DNA of 64,000 nt, taken from Marinobacter panjinensis. Its GTDB lineage: Bacteria > Pseudomonadota > Gammaproteobacteria > Pseudomonadales > Oleiphilaceae. The notes under the pieces were generated by a model. It did not search any database, had not been told where the DNA came from, and saw nothing but the letters and a program-made list of their open reading frames with translations. Positions 8,229 to 16,651 of the stretch are shown piece by piece. Both the position numbers and the translations under genes were made by a program. Numbering within the stretch: position 1 is the first letter of the stretch; each line of letters begins with the position of its first letter. The stretch covers positions 806,001 through 870,000 of the forward strand of contig NZ_SZYH01000001.1 in the NCBI RefSeq assembly GCF_005298175.1, in the 5' to 3' direction.

Positions 8229-9314
8229 ATGAAAACAAGAAAGCAAAGTGCCTGTAAGACCGCTCTCGCGGTCGTCGTAGCCGGTGGCCTGTTTGCCGGT
8301 ACCGCCCAGGCCCAGCTGGCCGGCCACAACGTGGTTCTGGTTCACGGGTTCCAGCAGGAAGACCTGGCCAACCCACCTGCCAACTTCGACGCAGTAAAGA
8401 GCGCCGGCGAGGACTACTGGCGAACCTTCTGGTTATCCCGTTCCGACGCCCGGATTGACTGGGGCAGCAATGGCCGGGTGGAAGGCAATATCGCTCAGCA
8501 GGCTTATGAGCAACTGCGGCAGATCAGCCAACAGGGCCTGTGCAACGACTACTGCATTGTGGTTTCCCATTCCACTGGTGACCTGGTCACCCGCTACCTA
8601 CTGGAGAACCAGGCGCGCTGGCTTCAGGCCGAAGGGCTTCAGCCCCTGAGGATCCTGGCTGCCATTGACTACTCCGGTGCCGGCGGCGGAACCGAGCTGG
8701 CAGACCTGGCCATGAGTATTGCCTACAACGACAGCTGGTACAACTGGCCACTGAAACAGGCGGTCCGTGCCTTCACCGGCATCGAACCGGAGCCGGGCAA
8801 GCTGGGCGTGGTTAACGATCTGCAAACCAACGCCGCACGCAATTTGGCAGTGAGCCCCAACAATATTCCAAGGTTGCGGTTTGTGGCCGGTGGCTCCTCT
8901 TATGGGGGCATCACCAAACCATTCATTGCCGGCACGGACGATGGCGTGGTTCCCACCCACTCTGCCTGTGGCGCCACCACCGGTAACGGCATCGACTCGT
9001 GCACCTCCAACCTCAGCCTGGCGGGCAAGGTGTCCAGCCAGAACGGCCCGTCAGGCCTGTATTACAACCACTTCCCGATCCTGATGAACGAAGGCGTTTC
9101 CCACAGCGGTGTTCTGGGATCGGAAACCGGTAATATCTCGGTGCCAGTAGTGAACAATACAACCCTGAACGGGCTTCAGGTGGACTTCGCCAGCCGCACG
9201 TACAACAAGCGCGCCTGGTGGCAATGGTGGGGTTCCGGTGACCGCTACGTAGAGGTGCCCGGCTCTGACCAGACCGACATGTCGACGCTGGTCTACAACA
9301 CGCTCAATAACTGA
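8229..9314 (+). CDS. secreted triacylglycerol lipase/esterase (alpha/beta hydrolase)
   Basis: 361 residues, ATG at 8229 with GGAG 6 bases upstream. A signal peptide ends at AQAQ near residue 29. The oxyanion strand VVLVHGF follows at about 37. The nucleophile elbow is VSHSTGDLVTRY near 113, with Ser before the His where most lipases have Gly. The acid is probably in GTDDGVVP and the His in VSHSGVLGSETG. Several cysteines (LCNDYC, SACGATTGNGIDSC) could form disulfides after export. It should hydrolyse esters outside the cytoplasm. No Lif/LimA foldase is encoded next to it; the upstream anchored protein is the only partner in the operon. Confidence 0.85.
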   Translation: MKTRKQSACKTALAVVVAGGLFAGTAQAQLAGHNVVLVHGFQQEDLANPPANFDAVKSAGEDYWRTFWLSRSDARIDWGSNGRVEGNIAQQAYEQLRQISQQGLCNDYCIVVSHSTGDLVTRYLLENQARWLQAEGLQPLRILAAIDYSGAGGGTELADLAMSIAYNDSWYNWPLKQAVRAFTGIEPEPGKLGVVNDLQTNAARNLAVSPNNIPRLRFVAGGSSYGGITKPFIAGTDDGVVPTHSACGATTGNGIDSCTSNLSLAGKVSSQNGPSGLYYNHFPILMNEGVSHSGVLGSETGNISVPVVNNTTLNGLQVDFASRTYNKRAWWQWWGSGDRYVEVPGSDQTDMSTLVYNTLNN

Positions 9315-9357
9315 TAGAAACAACCAAAGGGCTCACCCGCCCACAGGAGTATCAACC

Positions 9358-9377
9358 GGCTCACGGAAGAGCCATTT
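9358..9377 (+). terminator. weak candidate terminator after the lipase gene
   Basis: GGCTC (9358-9362), six-base loop, GAGCC (9369-9373), then ATTTT. The stem is only five pairs and the U-tract short, so activity is uncertain, but it is well placed between the lipase and the next gene. Confidence 0.35.
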
Positions 9378-9454
9378 TCACCCTTCCATGATAAACTCCG
9401 CCGCTGTCCCGCTCATTGGCCGGGCCCAGTCGATCCTCTGCAAGGCGGTTGTGA

Positions 9455-10411
9455 ATGCCTCTCTCGAACACCCATAAATCCGACCTGTTACTGGTTGTTG
9501 TTACCCTGATGGCCGCTATCAGCTGGATGTTTTCCAAGGAAGCGGTATTGCTGATGCCGCCACTGATGTTTATGGCCCTGCGATTCCTGTTGGCAGGCTC
9601 CGTGCTGGCGGCAATTGCCTGGCCATCGCTGAGAAGGCTGAGCCTGGACCAGGTCAAGCGGAGTGCCGGCGTGGGTCTGGTGTTCGGCGTAGCCATGAGC
9701 TGCTGGGTGATGGGGCTGTTTCACGCTACTCACGTTGGAGAAAGCGCCTTTCTGACCAGCCTGGGTGTGGTGATAGTACCGGTGCTTGCCCGGGTGATAT
9801 TCCGGGAGGAGCAGCCCCTGAGTACCTGGTTTGCGATTCCGGTGGCTGTCAGTGGGCTGGCGCTGCTTTCGTTAAGGAACGGATTCAGGCCGGAAATCGG
9901 ACAGTTATTCTTTGTGGGTGCGGCGTTTATTTTTGCGCTGTACTTCACGCTGAACACCCGGGCCGCCAATCAGCGCACGGTGGTCAATCGCAAAGGTAAG
10001 ACCGTTGAAAAACACCGAGTGCCCGCCCTACCCCTGACCTCCATCGCTCTGCTCACTGTAGGCGCCGTCACATTGGTGGAATCCACCTTCCTTGAGCCCT
10101 GGACACCCACCCTGCAAAACTTCTCCGGCATGCTAGCCATGTGGGTCATCGCCAGTGCCGTGGTCGGCACTGCGGGGCGTTTTCTGCTGCAGACTTACGC
10201 CCAGAGCCTGTCCGTCCACAGCCATGGCGTGGTGATTCTGGTGCTGGAGCCGGTATGGGTTGCGCTCTTTGCTGCCGGCTGGTTCAGCGAAACCATGTCC
10301 GCTACTCAACTGGCGGGCTGCGGGCTGATCTTCCTGGCACTGTTGATCAATCGTTGGGGTGTAATCAGCAAGGCGGTAAGAGGCTGGACCAGAAAGCAGA
10401 AAACCGCCTGA
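9455..10411 (+). CDS. EamA/DMT superfamily transporter
   Basis: 318 residues from the ATG at 9455, with AAGGCGG ending 6 bases before. Ten hydrophobic helices in two repeated halves, as in EamA (drug/metabolite transporter) proteins: the first half begins LLLVVVTLMAAISWMFSK and the second starts near LPLTSIALLTVGAV. A short charged loop (NRKGKTVEKHR) separates the halves on the cytoplasmic side. It is an inner-membrane exporter or importer of small metabolites; substrate unknown. Own transcription unit, followed by tRNA-Val. Confidence 0.85.
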   Translation: MPLSNTHKSDLLLVVVTLMAAISWMFSKEAVLLMPPLMFMALRFLLAGSVLAAIAWPSLRRLSLDQVKRSAGVGLVFGVAMSCWVMGLFHATHVGESAFLTSLGVVIVPVLARVIFREEQPLSTWFAIPVAVSGLALLSLRNGFRPEIGQLFFVGAAFIFALYFTLNTRAANQRTVVNRKGKTVEKHRVPALPLTSIALLTVGAVTLVESTFLEPWTPTLQNFSGMLAMWVIASAVVGTAGRFLLQTYAQSLSVHSHGVVILVLEPVWVALFAAGWFSETMSATQLAGCGLIFLALLINRWGVISKAVRGWTRKQKTA

Positions 10412-10466
10412 AAGAGGTTGACCACGCCCATCGGAATCAGTATATTTCGTTCCCGTTGCAAAACAC

Positions 10467-10543
<77 letters not shown>

Positions 10544-10574
10544 TTTTTCAGCAACTTACAAGCACCGAAAAAAC

Positions 10575-10594
10575 CTTCCGCAATACTTCCGCAA
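10575..10594. repeat. 9-bp direct repeat downstream of tRNA-Val, possible recombinase arm sites
   Basis: CTTCCGCAA occurs at 10575-10583 and again at 10586-10594, 11 bases apart, just past the tRNA 3' end. Short direct repeats next to a tRNA end are typical of tyrosine-integrase arm sites in att regions. No integrase gene is visible, so this would be a relic. The rest of 10544-10725 holds nothing I recognise. Confidence 0.3.
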
Positions 10595-10725
10595 AACGAT
10601 TTACTTATACAGTGGTCCGTTTTGTTTTCAATATTCGGTAGTGTGTCGACTATCCGGATGATATGCAGAGTGTTGCAGGTTTAAGCCCTTCCCTCCCGGC
10701 CATACACGTAAAACCAGTCGCTTAA

Positions 10726-11103
10726 CACCCCCCCCCAAAAGACGACCTCCTCGGCTTCGCAAAAGCACTTGCAGACGCCCCTTCAGCGGCTCCATTGAGC
10801 CAGCTTTCGATTGAATTGAAAGTCATCAAGCGCGTTCTCAACGGTAGACAACACCTGACCCCGGACGTAGAAAAATTTGCTGCTCAGGTCTCCTGGAGCA
10901 TTCTCCATGGCGACATGACCGAAGAGGCTTATGGCTCACCTGAAAAAGCTCTACTGGAAGTGCTGACAGAAGTACCCTCAGCTGTAAGTTTTGAACACGC
11001 CGATGCACTAATGCAGGGGCTATCAAACCTATCACCGAAGAAGGTCGATGCTCTTCTGGGAGCCTGCCGCAACACGGCCGACTTCACCCCAGGTGGGCCA
11101 TAA
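10726..11103 (+). pseudogene. unrecognised ORF remnant upstream of AbiEii toxin fragment, possible antitoxin 3' part
   Basis: An open frame runs from just after a TAA at 10723-10725, through a run of nine C (10728-10736), to the TAA at 11101-11103. The only in-frame start of note is a TTG at 10795, which gives 102 residues (SQLSIELKVIKRVL, then LSPKKVDALLGACRNTAD). The composition looks coding and helical. The frame continues sensibly upstream of the TTG (DDLLGFAKALADAPSAAPL), suggesting the 5' end was lost. It ends 33 bases before the AbiEii-like gene, where AbiE systems encode the AbiEi antitoxin, but I could not recognise AbiEi motifs; identity is open. Confidence 0.4.
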
Positions 11104-11136
11104 CCATACCCAGAGAGATGCATGACGAGAGTGAGC

Positions 11137-11892
11137 ATGGATAGACGAGCTTAGTACTTTCAACAGGTTCAACTATTGTTACAGCTGTTGCTCTACGTAG
11201 CCGAGCATGAGTCTTTCGCTCTCAAAGGGGGCACTGCCATAAACCTGTTTTTCCGAAATTTCCCTCGCTTATCCGTTGATATTGATCTGGTCTTCAGTGA
11301 TACGGAAAAGGCTGCAGGTGTGCTATCTGAATCAATTTGGTTGTCATGGTCCGTTGGGCTTCCTCTAATTGTCGGCGGCATAATCGTAGCTCCTGACTTG
11401 CTTGTATTTCTATTTGGTAAGCCCTTTGCGGCCGCAGACACAGCCTTGAGGATATTGCTCGTCAGCACAGGAATCCTGTTTCTACAGGGGTCGATGAACG
11501 GAATATTCCTTGCACTAAATAAACTTAAAATGCAAACTTTATTTCTTGCCATTGCTGCATGTGCTAATCTGATACTAAATGCATTCCTCATAATCCCGCA
11601 TGGGATAATGGGGGCAGCGCTGGCCACTGCTATATCGGAACTAATGTTTGTAATCTTTACAGCTGGTTTAGTCTGGAAACATAAATGGCTGCCAGGCTTG
11701 CCGATCCTAATTAAACCTGCTCTAGCAGGCTTTCTTATGTGTATATCGCTGTTGTATTTTATGACCGATTGGCATGTCTTATTAAGGATAATTGGCGGTG
11801 GAGTTGTGTACTTAACCTTTCTTGTTCTTTCTTGGGATATCCCGATTGAATATATCAGCAGCATAAAATCTGTAATAGGTAGACGTAAATGA
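11137..11892 (+). pseudogene. chimera: AbiEii toxin 5' end with amber codon fused in frame to Wzx flippase 3' half
   Basis: From the ATG at 11137 the frame reads MDRRA, then TAG (11152-11154), then YFQQVQLLLQLLLYVAEHES and FALKGGTAINLFFRN, the N-terminal signature of AbiEii/AbiGii nucleotidyltransferase toxins, up to SVDIDLVF. Without a break in frame, from about 11300, it becomes a polysaccharide flippase C-terminus: SIWLSWSVGLPLIVGG, LLVFLFGKPFAAAD, then about six membrane helices ending SVIGRRK. The toxin keeps only about 45 residues and the flippase about 190 of a normal 430-480, so neither part should work. Reinitiation at the TTG 11176 would give 238 residues. The stop overlaps the next ATG as ATGA, so the junction preserved the operon. 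Confidence 0.7.
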
Positions 11893-12839
11893 ATTCGCCA
11901 AACTTAAATAATCTGAGAGATAAAACAATAATAATCACAGGTGCCGACGGAATGCTTGGAAGGGCTTTCGAAGAATGCCTTGTGAACAAAGCACCGAGTG
12001 CTAATGTGTCTTGCTTTTCAAGATCTCGGTTAGATGTCACAGATAGGAACAGCGTACTGAATTTAACTTCACTTGACCCTGATATTATAATTCATTGTGC
12101 TGGCCTTACCAATGCCGACGAGTGCACCAGAAATCCTGATCTTGCATACAACGTCCACTATAAAGGGACTAAAAATATAATTGAGCTTGCGCAGAATAAC
12201 TCTGCACTGGTTATATATCCCCAGTCTGTTTTTATTTTTGATGGACAGGAATTACCGGTTACAGAAAAAACAAAACCGTGCCCACCTTTCGTTTATGGAA
12301 AGGCCAAACTTATGGCAGAGCAAAGCCTGCTCGATGAACTGGAAAATGTATTAATCGTTCGAATGGCAGGTTTTTTTGGCGGGGATGATAAAGACAAAAA
12401 CTTTGTAGGACAGTTTGTCAGATCACTAAGGGATATGAAAAAAGATGGAAGATGTGCGATTGAAGTAGGAGATCGTATATGGCAACCTACTTATACTCTA
12501 GATCTCGCGTTAAATACCCTGCTTTTAGCCGCATTGGACAAAAGAGGAATATACCATATGGGGGCATTGGGCGAAGCCACCTTTTATGAAGTAGCTTTAG
12601 CATGTATCGAATTCCTGGGATTAGAGAACGCAATAAAGTTGCTTCCCATCTCTTCAGCTGTTTTCGATGATAATGAAAATGCAAGACGACCAAAACGCAT
12701 GGTAACAAGAAACGATAGATTGGATAGCGAGGGTATTAATTACCAGCGCCACTGGCGGGACGCTTTAAGAGAATATTTGGAAAGGCCATATTTTAAAAAC
12801 CTCAAGACAAGCTCGAGAATCAATGATGACCAAAAATAA
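11889..12839 (+). CDS. dTDP-4-dehydrorhamnose reductase-like (RmlD family) SDR
   Basis: 316 residues, ATG overlapping the upstream stop. The NAD(P) motif is TGADGMLGRAFEE at about 19. Family features follow: DPDIIIHCAGLTNADECTRNP, VYPQSVFIFDG-like block (IYPQSVFIFDGQELPVTE), YGKAKLMAEQ as the Y-x3-K, and a late WQPTYTLDLA. RmlD enzymes reduce 4-keto NDP-sugars. No rmlA, rmlB or rmlC lies nearby, so the substrate may be another NDP-ketosugar. Clearly AT-rich compared with genes after 15 kb, with AT-ending codons, indicating transfer. Overlaps the next start by 17 bases. Confidence 0.8.
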   Translation: MNSPNLNNLRDKTIIITGADGMLGRAFEECLVNKAPSANVSCFSRSRLDVTDRNSVLNLTSLDPDIIIHCAGLTNADECTRNPDLAYNVHYKGTKNIIELAQNNSALVIYPQSVFIFDGQELPVTEKTKPCPPFVYGKAKLMAEQSLLDELENVLIVRMAGFFGGDDKDKNFVGQFVRSLRDMKKDGRCAIEVGDRIWQPTYTLDLALNTLLLAALDKRGIYHMGALGEATFYEVALACIEFLGLENAIKLLPISSAVFDDNENARRPKRMVTRNDRLDSEGINYQRHWRDALREYLERPYFKNLKTSSRINDDQK

Positions 12840-13884
12840 GATAAATAATCTGAATATTACTGATCCATGGGAAAACAGCATTCTGGGTCCCATGAATAGC
12901 AGGATAGTAATGTCAGCGATGACGCGAAGTGCAGCTCGAAATAATGTACCGACTTCCGAAATGGCAGAGTACTATTCAAGAAGAGCGAAACATGGTGTGG
13001 GTCTGATTATTACTGAGTCGACAGCAACAAGCTCCACTGCCGACGGGTTCCCAAATGCACCTAGAATAATAACAGAGAGTCAGATTACTGGTTGGAAAAA
13101 AGTTACGGATGCTGTGCATAAAGCTGGAGGGATAATCTTTTGTCAGCTTAATCATTGCGGACGAATATCTCATACAGACTATACAGATGGTCAGCAGCCT
13201 GTAAGCTCAACCGATCAACGTGCAAAAGGTATCAACAAGAGAAATAATCAACCCTATTCAAAACCAAAAAGGTTGTCCCAGATCGAACTCAAAGACGTCA
13301 TCAACGAATTTAGAACGGCGGCAAGTAAATGTATGCTTGCTGGGTTTGATGGTGTTGAATTGCATATGGCCCACGGCTATCTTCCGGATCAGTTCCTGGA
13401 TTCAAGAGTGAATGACAGAAATGACGAATATGGAGGGACAATTGAAGGGCGGTGTCGCTTCCCTCTAGAGCTCGCATCTGTAATACTTGAAGAGCTTGGA
13501 GAAAACAAGGTAATGGTCAGGATTTCGCCTTCTAGATGGATGGGAGGTGCGTATGATTGGCCAGACCTTGATGAAATGCTTGAATATTTATTGCCAAGTC
13601 TGGATAAAGCCGGCTTGCGTATGCTGGATATCAGTTGCGCAAATGCAAATTATTTTGATACCTCAGGGAGAGTTATAAGAAAAGCCAGACCTCTTTGGCC
13701 GCACTTACTTCTTGGTGGAGCATCTTTGTCTAAAGATGACGCACAAAATGAAGTCAATCAAGGTTTAGTTGATCTTGTTACCTATGGACGATTGTTGATA
13801 TCGAATCCAGATCTGGTAGAAAAATTTAGGGCTCATGCAAATCTAGATGAGTATCACCCAAATATGTTAGATAGATTAGAATGA
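12823..13884 (+). CDS. NADH:flavin oxidoreductase, Old Yellow Enzyme family
   Basis: 353 residues, ATG at 12823 (or 12826) inside the end of the previous gene. An FMN-binding TIM barrel: SRIVMSAMTRSAA near the start, HGVGLIITESTATSS, IIFCQLNHCGRISH, then the substrate-site segment GVELHMAHGYLPDQFLDSR followed by NDRNDEYGGT. The His-x2-His/Asn pair that binds the substrate carbonyl is H-M-A-H. Such enzymes reduce activated C=C bonds with NAD(P)H. It sits between two NDP-sugar dehydrogenase-type genes with overlaps on both sides, so it is co-translated with sugar enzymes. A role in reducing an unsaturated sugar intermediate is inference. AT-rich. Confidence 0.85.
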   Translation: MMTKNKINNLNITDPWENSILGPMNSRIVMSAMTRSAARNNVPTSEMAEYYSRRAKHGVGLIITESTATSSTADGFPNAPRIITESQITGWKKVTDAVHKAGGIIFCQLNHCGRISHTDYTDGQQPVSSTDQRAKGINKRNNQPYSKPKRLSQIELKDVINEFRTAASKCMLAGFDGVELHMAHGYLPDQFLDSRVNDRNDEYGGTIEGRCRFPLELASVILEELGENKVMVRISPSRWMGGAYDWPDLDEMLEYLLPSLDKAGLRMLDISCANANYFDTSGRVIRKARPLWPHLLLGGASLSKDDAQNEVNQGLVDLVTYGRLLISNPDLVEKFRAHANLDEYHPNMLDRLE

Positions 13885-14843
13885 AAGAGTTTGAAAAAAA
13901 ATTAGCCGGTTGTACTTTCATAGTAACCGGGGCAACTGGGTTTTTAGGAAGTGCATTCGTCAGAACGCTCCTAGAACACCAAGCTCACGTGATTGTGATA
14001 TCAAGAAGGTCATCAGATCATTGGCGACTTAATAAATATAGAGATAAGTACCTAGTATTCACGACAGAACTCCGTGACATTTGTGATTTACACATAGATA
14101 AGCCTGGGCAAACTATTCTGGTGCATTTTTCTGCGTCTGGCGTCAATCAGCGAGATGATGATGTAGAACGAATGGTGCAAACAAATATAGTAGGAACTTA
14201 TCATGTTCTAAATTTTGCAAATGAAAAAAAACTTAAACGAGTTGTTTTGATTGGTACTAGCGGGGAATACGGGTCTGGTTATGGATTGACCGAAACTGCA
14301 CCATTACAACCAACTTCTGATTACGGCGCAACTAGAGCAAGCGCAACCCTTATCACCAAGAGCTATTGTGAGCGAAGAGGAATAGATTATACCATTCTCA
14401 GACCGTTTGCTGTGTATGGTCCATACGAAGCGCCCTACCGACTAATCCCGTATGCCATTACTCAGGCAATGAAGGGACATACTATAAACATATCTTCTGG
14501 CCAGCAAACAAGAGATTATATTTATATAGATGACGTTACAAGAGGAATAATTACGGCATGTCTTTCAGATAAGGCCTCTGGAAAAATATTCAATATCTGC
14601 ACTGGTGTAGAAACAACTGTAAAACAAGCTGTCAGTCATGTCGTTTCTATTATGGGGGATAGGGTAGATATAAAAACAGGCGCTATTGACAACATTCCAG
14701 GGGAAATGTGGCGGACCACTGGAAATCCAGAATATGCATATGATGTATTAAACTGGAAAGCCAAATATAGTCTTGAAGAAGGATTGATTGAGACAATAAA
14801 CTGGTTCGAAACTGTCGGATTAAAACTAAAGAATTATACATGA
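13881..14843 (+). CDS. NAD-dependent epimerase/dehydratase
   Basis: 320 residues; its ATG overlaps the previous stop (ATGA). Extended SDR: FIVTGATGFLGSAFVRTL (NAD loop, residues 13-30), VLIGTSGEYGSGYG as the catalytic Ser region, DYGATRASATL where the Tyr is followed by R rather than K at the usual lysine position, LRPFAVYGPYEAPYRLIP, and TRDYIYIDDVTRG. It probably epimerises or dehydrates an NDP-hexose. Third gene of the AT-rich operon 11.9-14.8 kb, after which no + strand gene continues until 15.4 kb. The altered Y-x3-K makes the activity uncertain. Confidence 0.8.
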   Translation: MKEFEKKLAGCTFIVTGATGFLGSAFVRTLLEHQAHVIVISRRSSDHWRLNKYRDKYLVFTTELRDICDLHIDKPGQTILVHFSASGVNQRDDDVERMVQTNIVGTYHVLNFANEKKLKRVVLIGTSGEYGSGYGLTETAPLQPTSDYGATRASATLITKSYCERRGIDYTILRPFAVYGPYEAPYRLIPYAITQAMKGHTINISSGQQTRDYIYIDDVTRGIITACLSDKASGKIFNICTGVETTVKQAVSHVVSIMGDRVDIKTGAIDNIPGEMWRTTGNPEYAYDVLNWKAKYSLEEGLIETINWFETVGLKLKNYT

Positions 14844-14932
14844 TTATGGTCTAATATTATTTTCAGATCACAGTATTATCGTATGGCTGCATCAACAAGT
14901 GACCGAAATGAGAAGATCATTTACAGGCTTCA

Positions 14933-14954
14933 TAGTTTAGTCAAAACTAAACTA
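14933..14954. repeat. perfect 9-bp inverted repeat at the end of the AT-rich segment
   Basis: TAGTTTAGT (14933-14941), loop CAAA, ACTAAACTA (14946-14954). No U-tract follows on either strand. It covers the point where the epimerase remnant ends and may mark a recombination joint. In the gap 14844-14946 a 31-codon frame (MAASTSDRNEKII, 14883-14978, +) may be the 5' stub of a lost gene. Confidence 0.4.
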
Positions 14955-15225
14955 ATTCCTCTGATATTGCTTGTATAAGGTTAAGCGTTCCATGAAGGTT
15001 CACTTCGAGGCTGGCTGATAGGTGGCTGAAATCGGTAGTCCACGGCTGCCCCATTGAGCCGCCTCCTAAATGAACCACCACTTCCGGCTGTACCTGACGG
15101 ACGGCCCGAGAGATTGAGTGTATCTCGGTCAAATCTCCCGTCCAGCAATGGATTCGCGATTTTATATCATCAAGACGCCACAGCGAATGTTGCGCACGCA
15201 CCAGAATATGGACCTCACAACCCAT
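14947..15225 (-). pseudogene. NAD-dependent epimerase remnant, truncated at both ends
   Basis: 92 codons on the minus strand read as the inner part of an extended SDR epimerase: EVHILVRAQHSLWRLDDI, HCWTGDLTE, QPEVVVHLGGGSMGQPW and LEVNLHGTLNLIQAI. The glycine-rich NAD loop that should precede it is missing (a stop lies in frame upstream), and the protein stops before the catalytic Tyr-x3-Lys region. It is a leftover of a gene once read in the opposite direction to the present operons. The 200 bases from 15226 to 15427 hold no recognisable gene. Confidence 0.65.
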
Positions 15226-15427
15226 GGATACCAGCCTGCTTCATCATAGTGAGGTAACAGGTTTTACAGCTACGGCGCTGGGAGGAATAGCTCCTTTCAC
15301 AAACGCGGAGGTTCATCTAATATGAATAGGGTCGAGAAGGAATCATGAGATGCTGGTGTCGGCTGTGAGCACAGTCTGCAACGCGTGGAGACCAGCTGCG
15401 GTAAGCGACGACAGGATAAAAAGGATC

Positions 15428-16555
15428 ATGAAGTTGGGAGTTAGCGCTTGGCGACTTAATGCCACTCGGTTTGGTGTGGCCCGCTACACCGATTACCTTG
15501 TCTCTGCAATGTCACGCCAACTTACCCCAAACGACAGCATCACCCTATTTGCCCCCACTCCAATCCTGCCGCAGATCAAAAGCCAAGGTGCGCCCATTTA
15601 CGAACGCACGGTAGGGCCAAGGCTCACTAATGCACTCTGGGAAAACCTGATATTGCCTTTCAATTGCAGAGATATGGATGTCCTTTTCGGGCCGAGCTAT
15701 ACGCTCCCTATTTTTGGGTCCGGCAAGAAAGTCGTGTGTATCCACAGTGTCAATGAAGCTGAGAAAGGCCAGCATTCATTCTGGTACAACCTTACATACG
15801 GACTTAAATACCGGCTCAGCGCAAAAGTTGCCGATCGGGTCATTGTCAATTCACAGTCCAACAAAGATCGTGTCGTCAATCACTATGGAATTTCGCCAGA
15901 CAAGGTCGACGTCATTTGGCTAGGCGTAGACGATAAATTCAAGCCCCTGGAAGATGATCAAGCGGATACTATTTTGAGGCATACCCGCGTCAGGTATATC
16001 GGCGAAGATCGACCTTATGTGCTTTTTGTCGGGACCATGTCAGCACGTCGCAACATTCCAACGCTGATAAAAGCTTTCGCGAAAGCAAAAAAGCAGCAGG
16101 ACCTACCTCATGCGCTTTTCCTCGTCGGCCAGAATAAGGAAGGTATTCCCATAGGCCAACTGGCGCGAGATGCCGGAGTTGAAGACAGCGTTGTGCATTT
16201 TGGCGGCACCTTCGAGAATCACGGTGGCATTATTCCTATTTATAACGCTGCAGATCTCTTTGTGATGCCCGCCAATACGGAAGGATTCTCGCTGACGCTC
16301 CCGGAAGCCATGGCCTGTGGCGTTCCCGCCATAACCTCGGCCAGTTCTTCGCTCGGGGAAGTGGCCAACGGTTATGCCCACACGCTTGACCACATCGATG
16401 AGGAAAACCTGAGTGCAGCCATTGCTGAAGTGTTGACCGATCGACAGCTTCATAAGAAGCTTAAAGAACGCGGACTAGAGCGTGCTAAAGAGCTTCGTTG
16501 GGACAAATGCGCAAAAAAAACCCTGGCGGTGCTGCGTCAGGTGGCAGAAAGTTGA
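15428..16555 (+). CDS. GT4 glycosyltransferase
   Basis: 375 residues from the ATG at 15428 (MKLGVSAWRL), with AAAGGA directly upstream; the frame opens earlier at 15350 but that leader does not look coding. GT-B fold: NATRFGVARYTDYL in the N-terminal domain, YVLFVGTMSARRNIPTLIKA at the start of the donor domain, the E-x7-E motif in EGFSLTLPEAMACGVPAI. The layout resembles mannosyltransferase/rhamnosyltransferase members that build O-antigen or exopolysaccharide repeats at the cytoplasmic membrane. First + strand gene of the second sugar block, 96 bases before rfbF. Confidence 0.85.
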   Translation: MKLGVSAWRLNATRFGVARYTDYLVSAMSRQLTPNDSITLFAPTPILPQIKSQGAPIYERTVGPRLTNALWENLILPFNCRDMDVLFGPSYTLPIFGSGKKVVCIHSVNEAEKGQHSFWYNLTYGLKYRLSAKVADRVIVNSQSNKDRVVNHYGISPDKVDVIWLGVDDKFKPLEDDQADTILRHTRVRYIGEDRPYVLFVGTMSARRNIPTLIKAFAKAKKQQDLPHALFLVGQNKEGIPIGQLARDAGVEDSVVHFGGTFENHGGIIPIYNAADLFVMPANTEGFSLTLPEAMACGVPAITSASSSLGEVANGYAHTLDHIDEENLSAAIAEVLTDRQLHKKLKERGLERAKELRWDKCAKKTLAVLRQVAES

Positions 16556-16651
16556 ACTGTTGAACTATCGGAGTCATTTTGGACCATTTACGGCCTTCAA
16601 CACATCGTGGGCCAAGTGTTAAGGCCCTTTGCAACAAGCAGGGAAAGCGAT

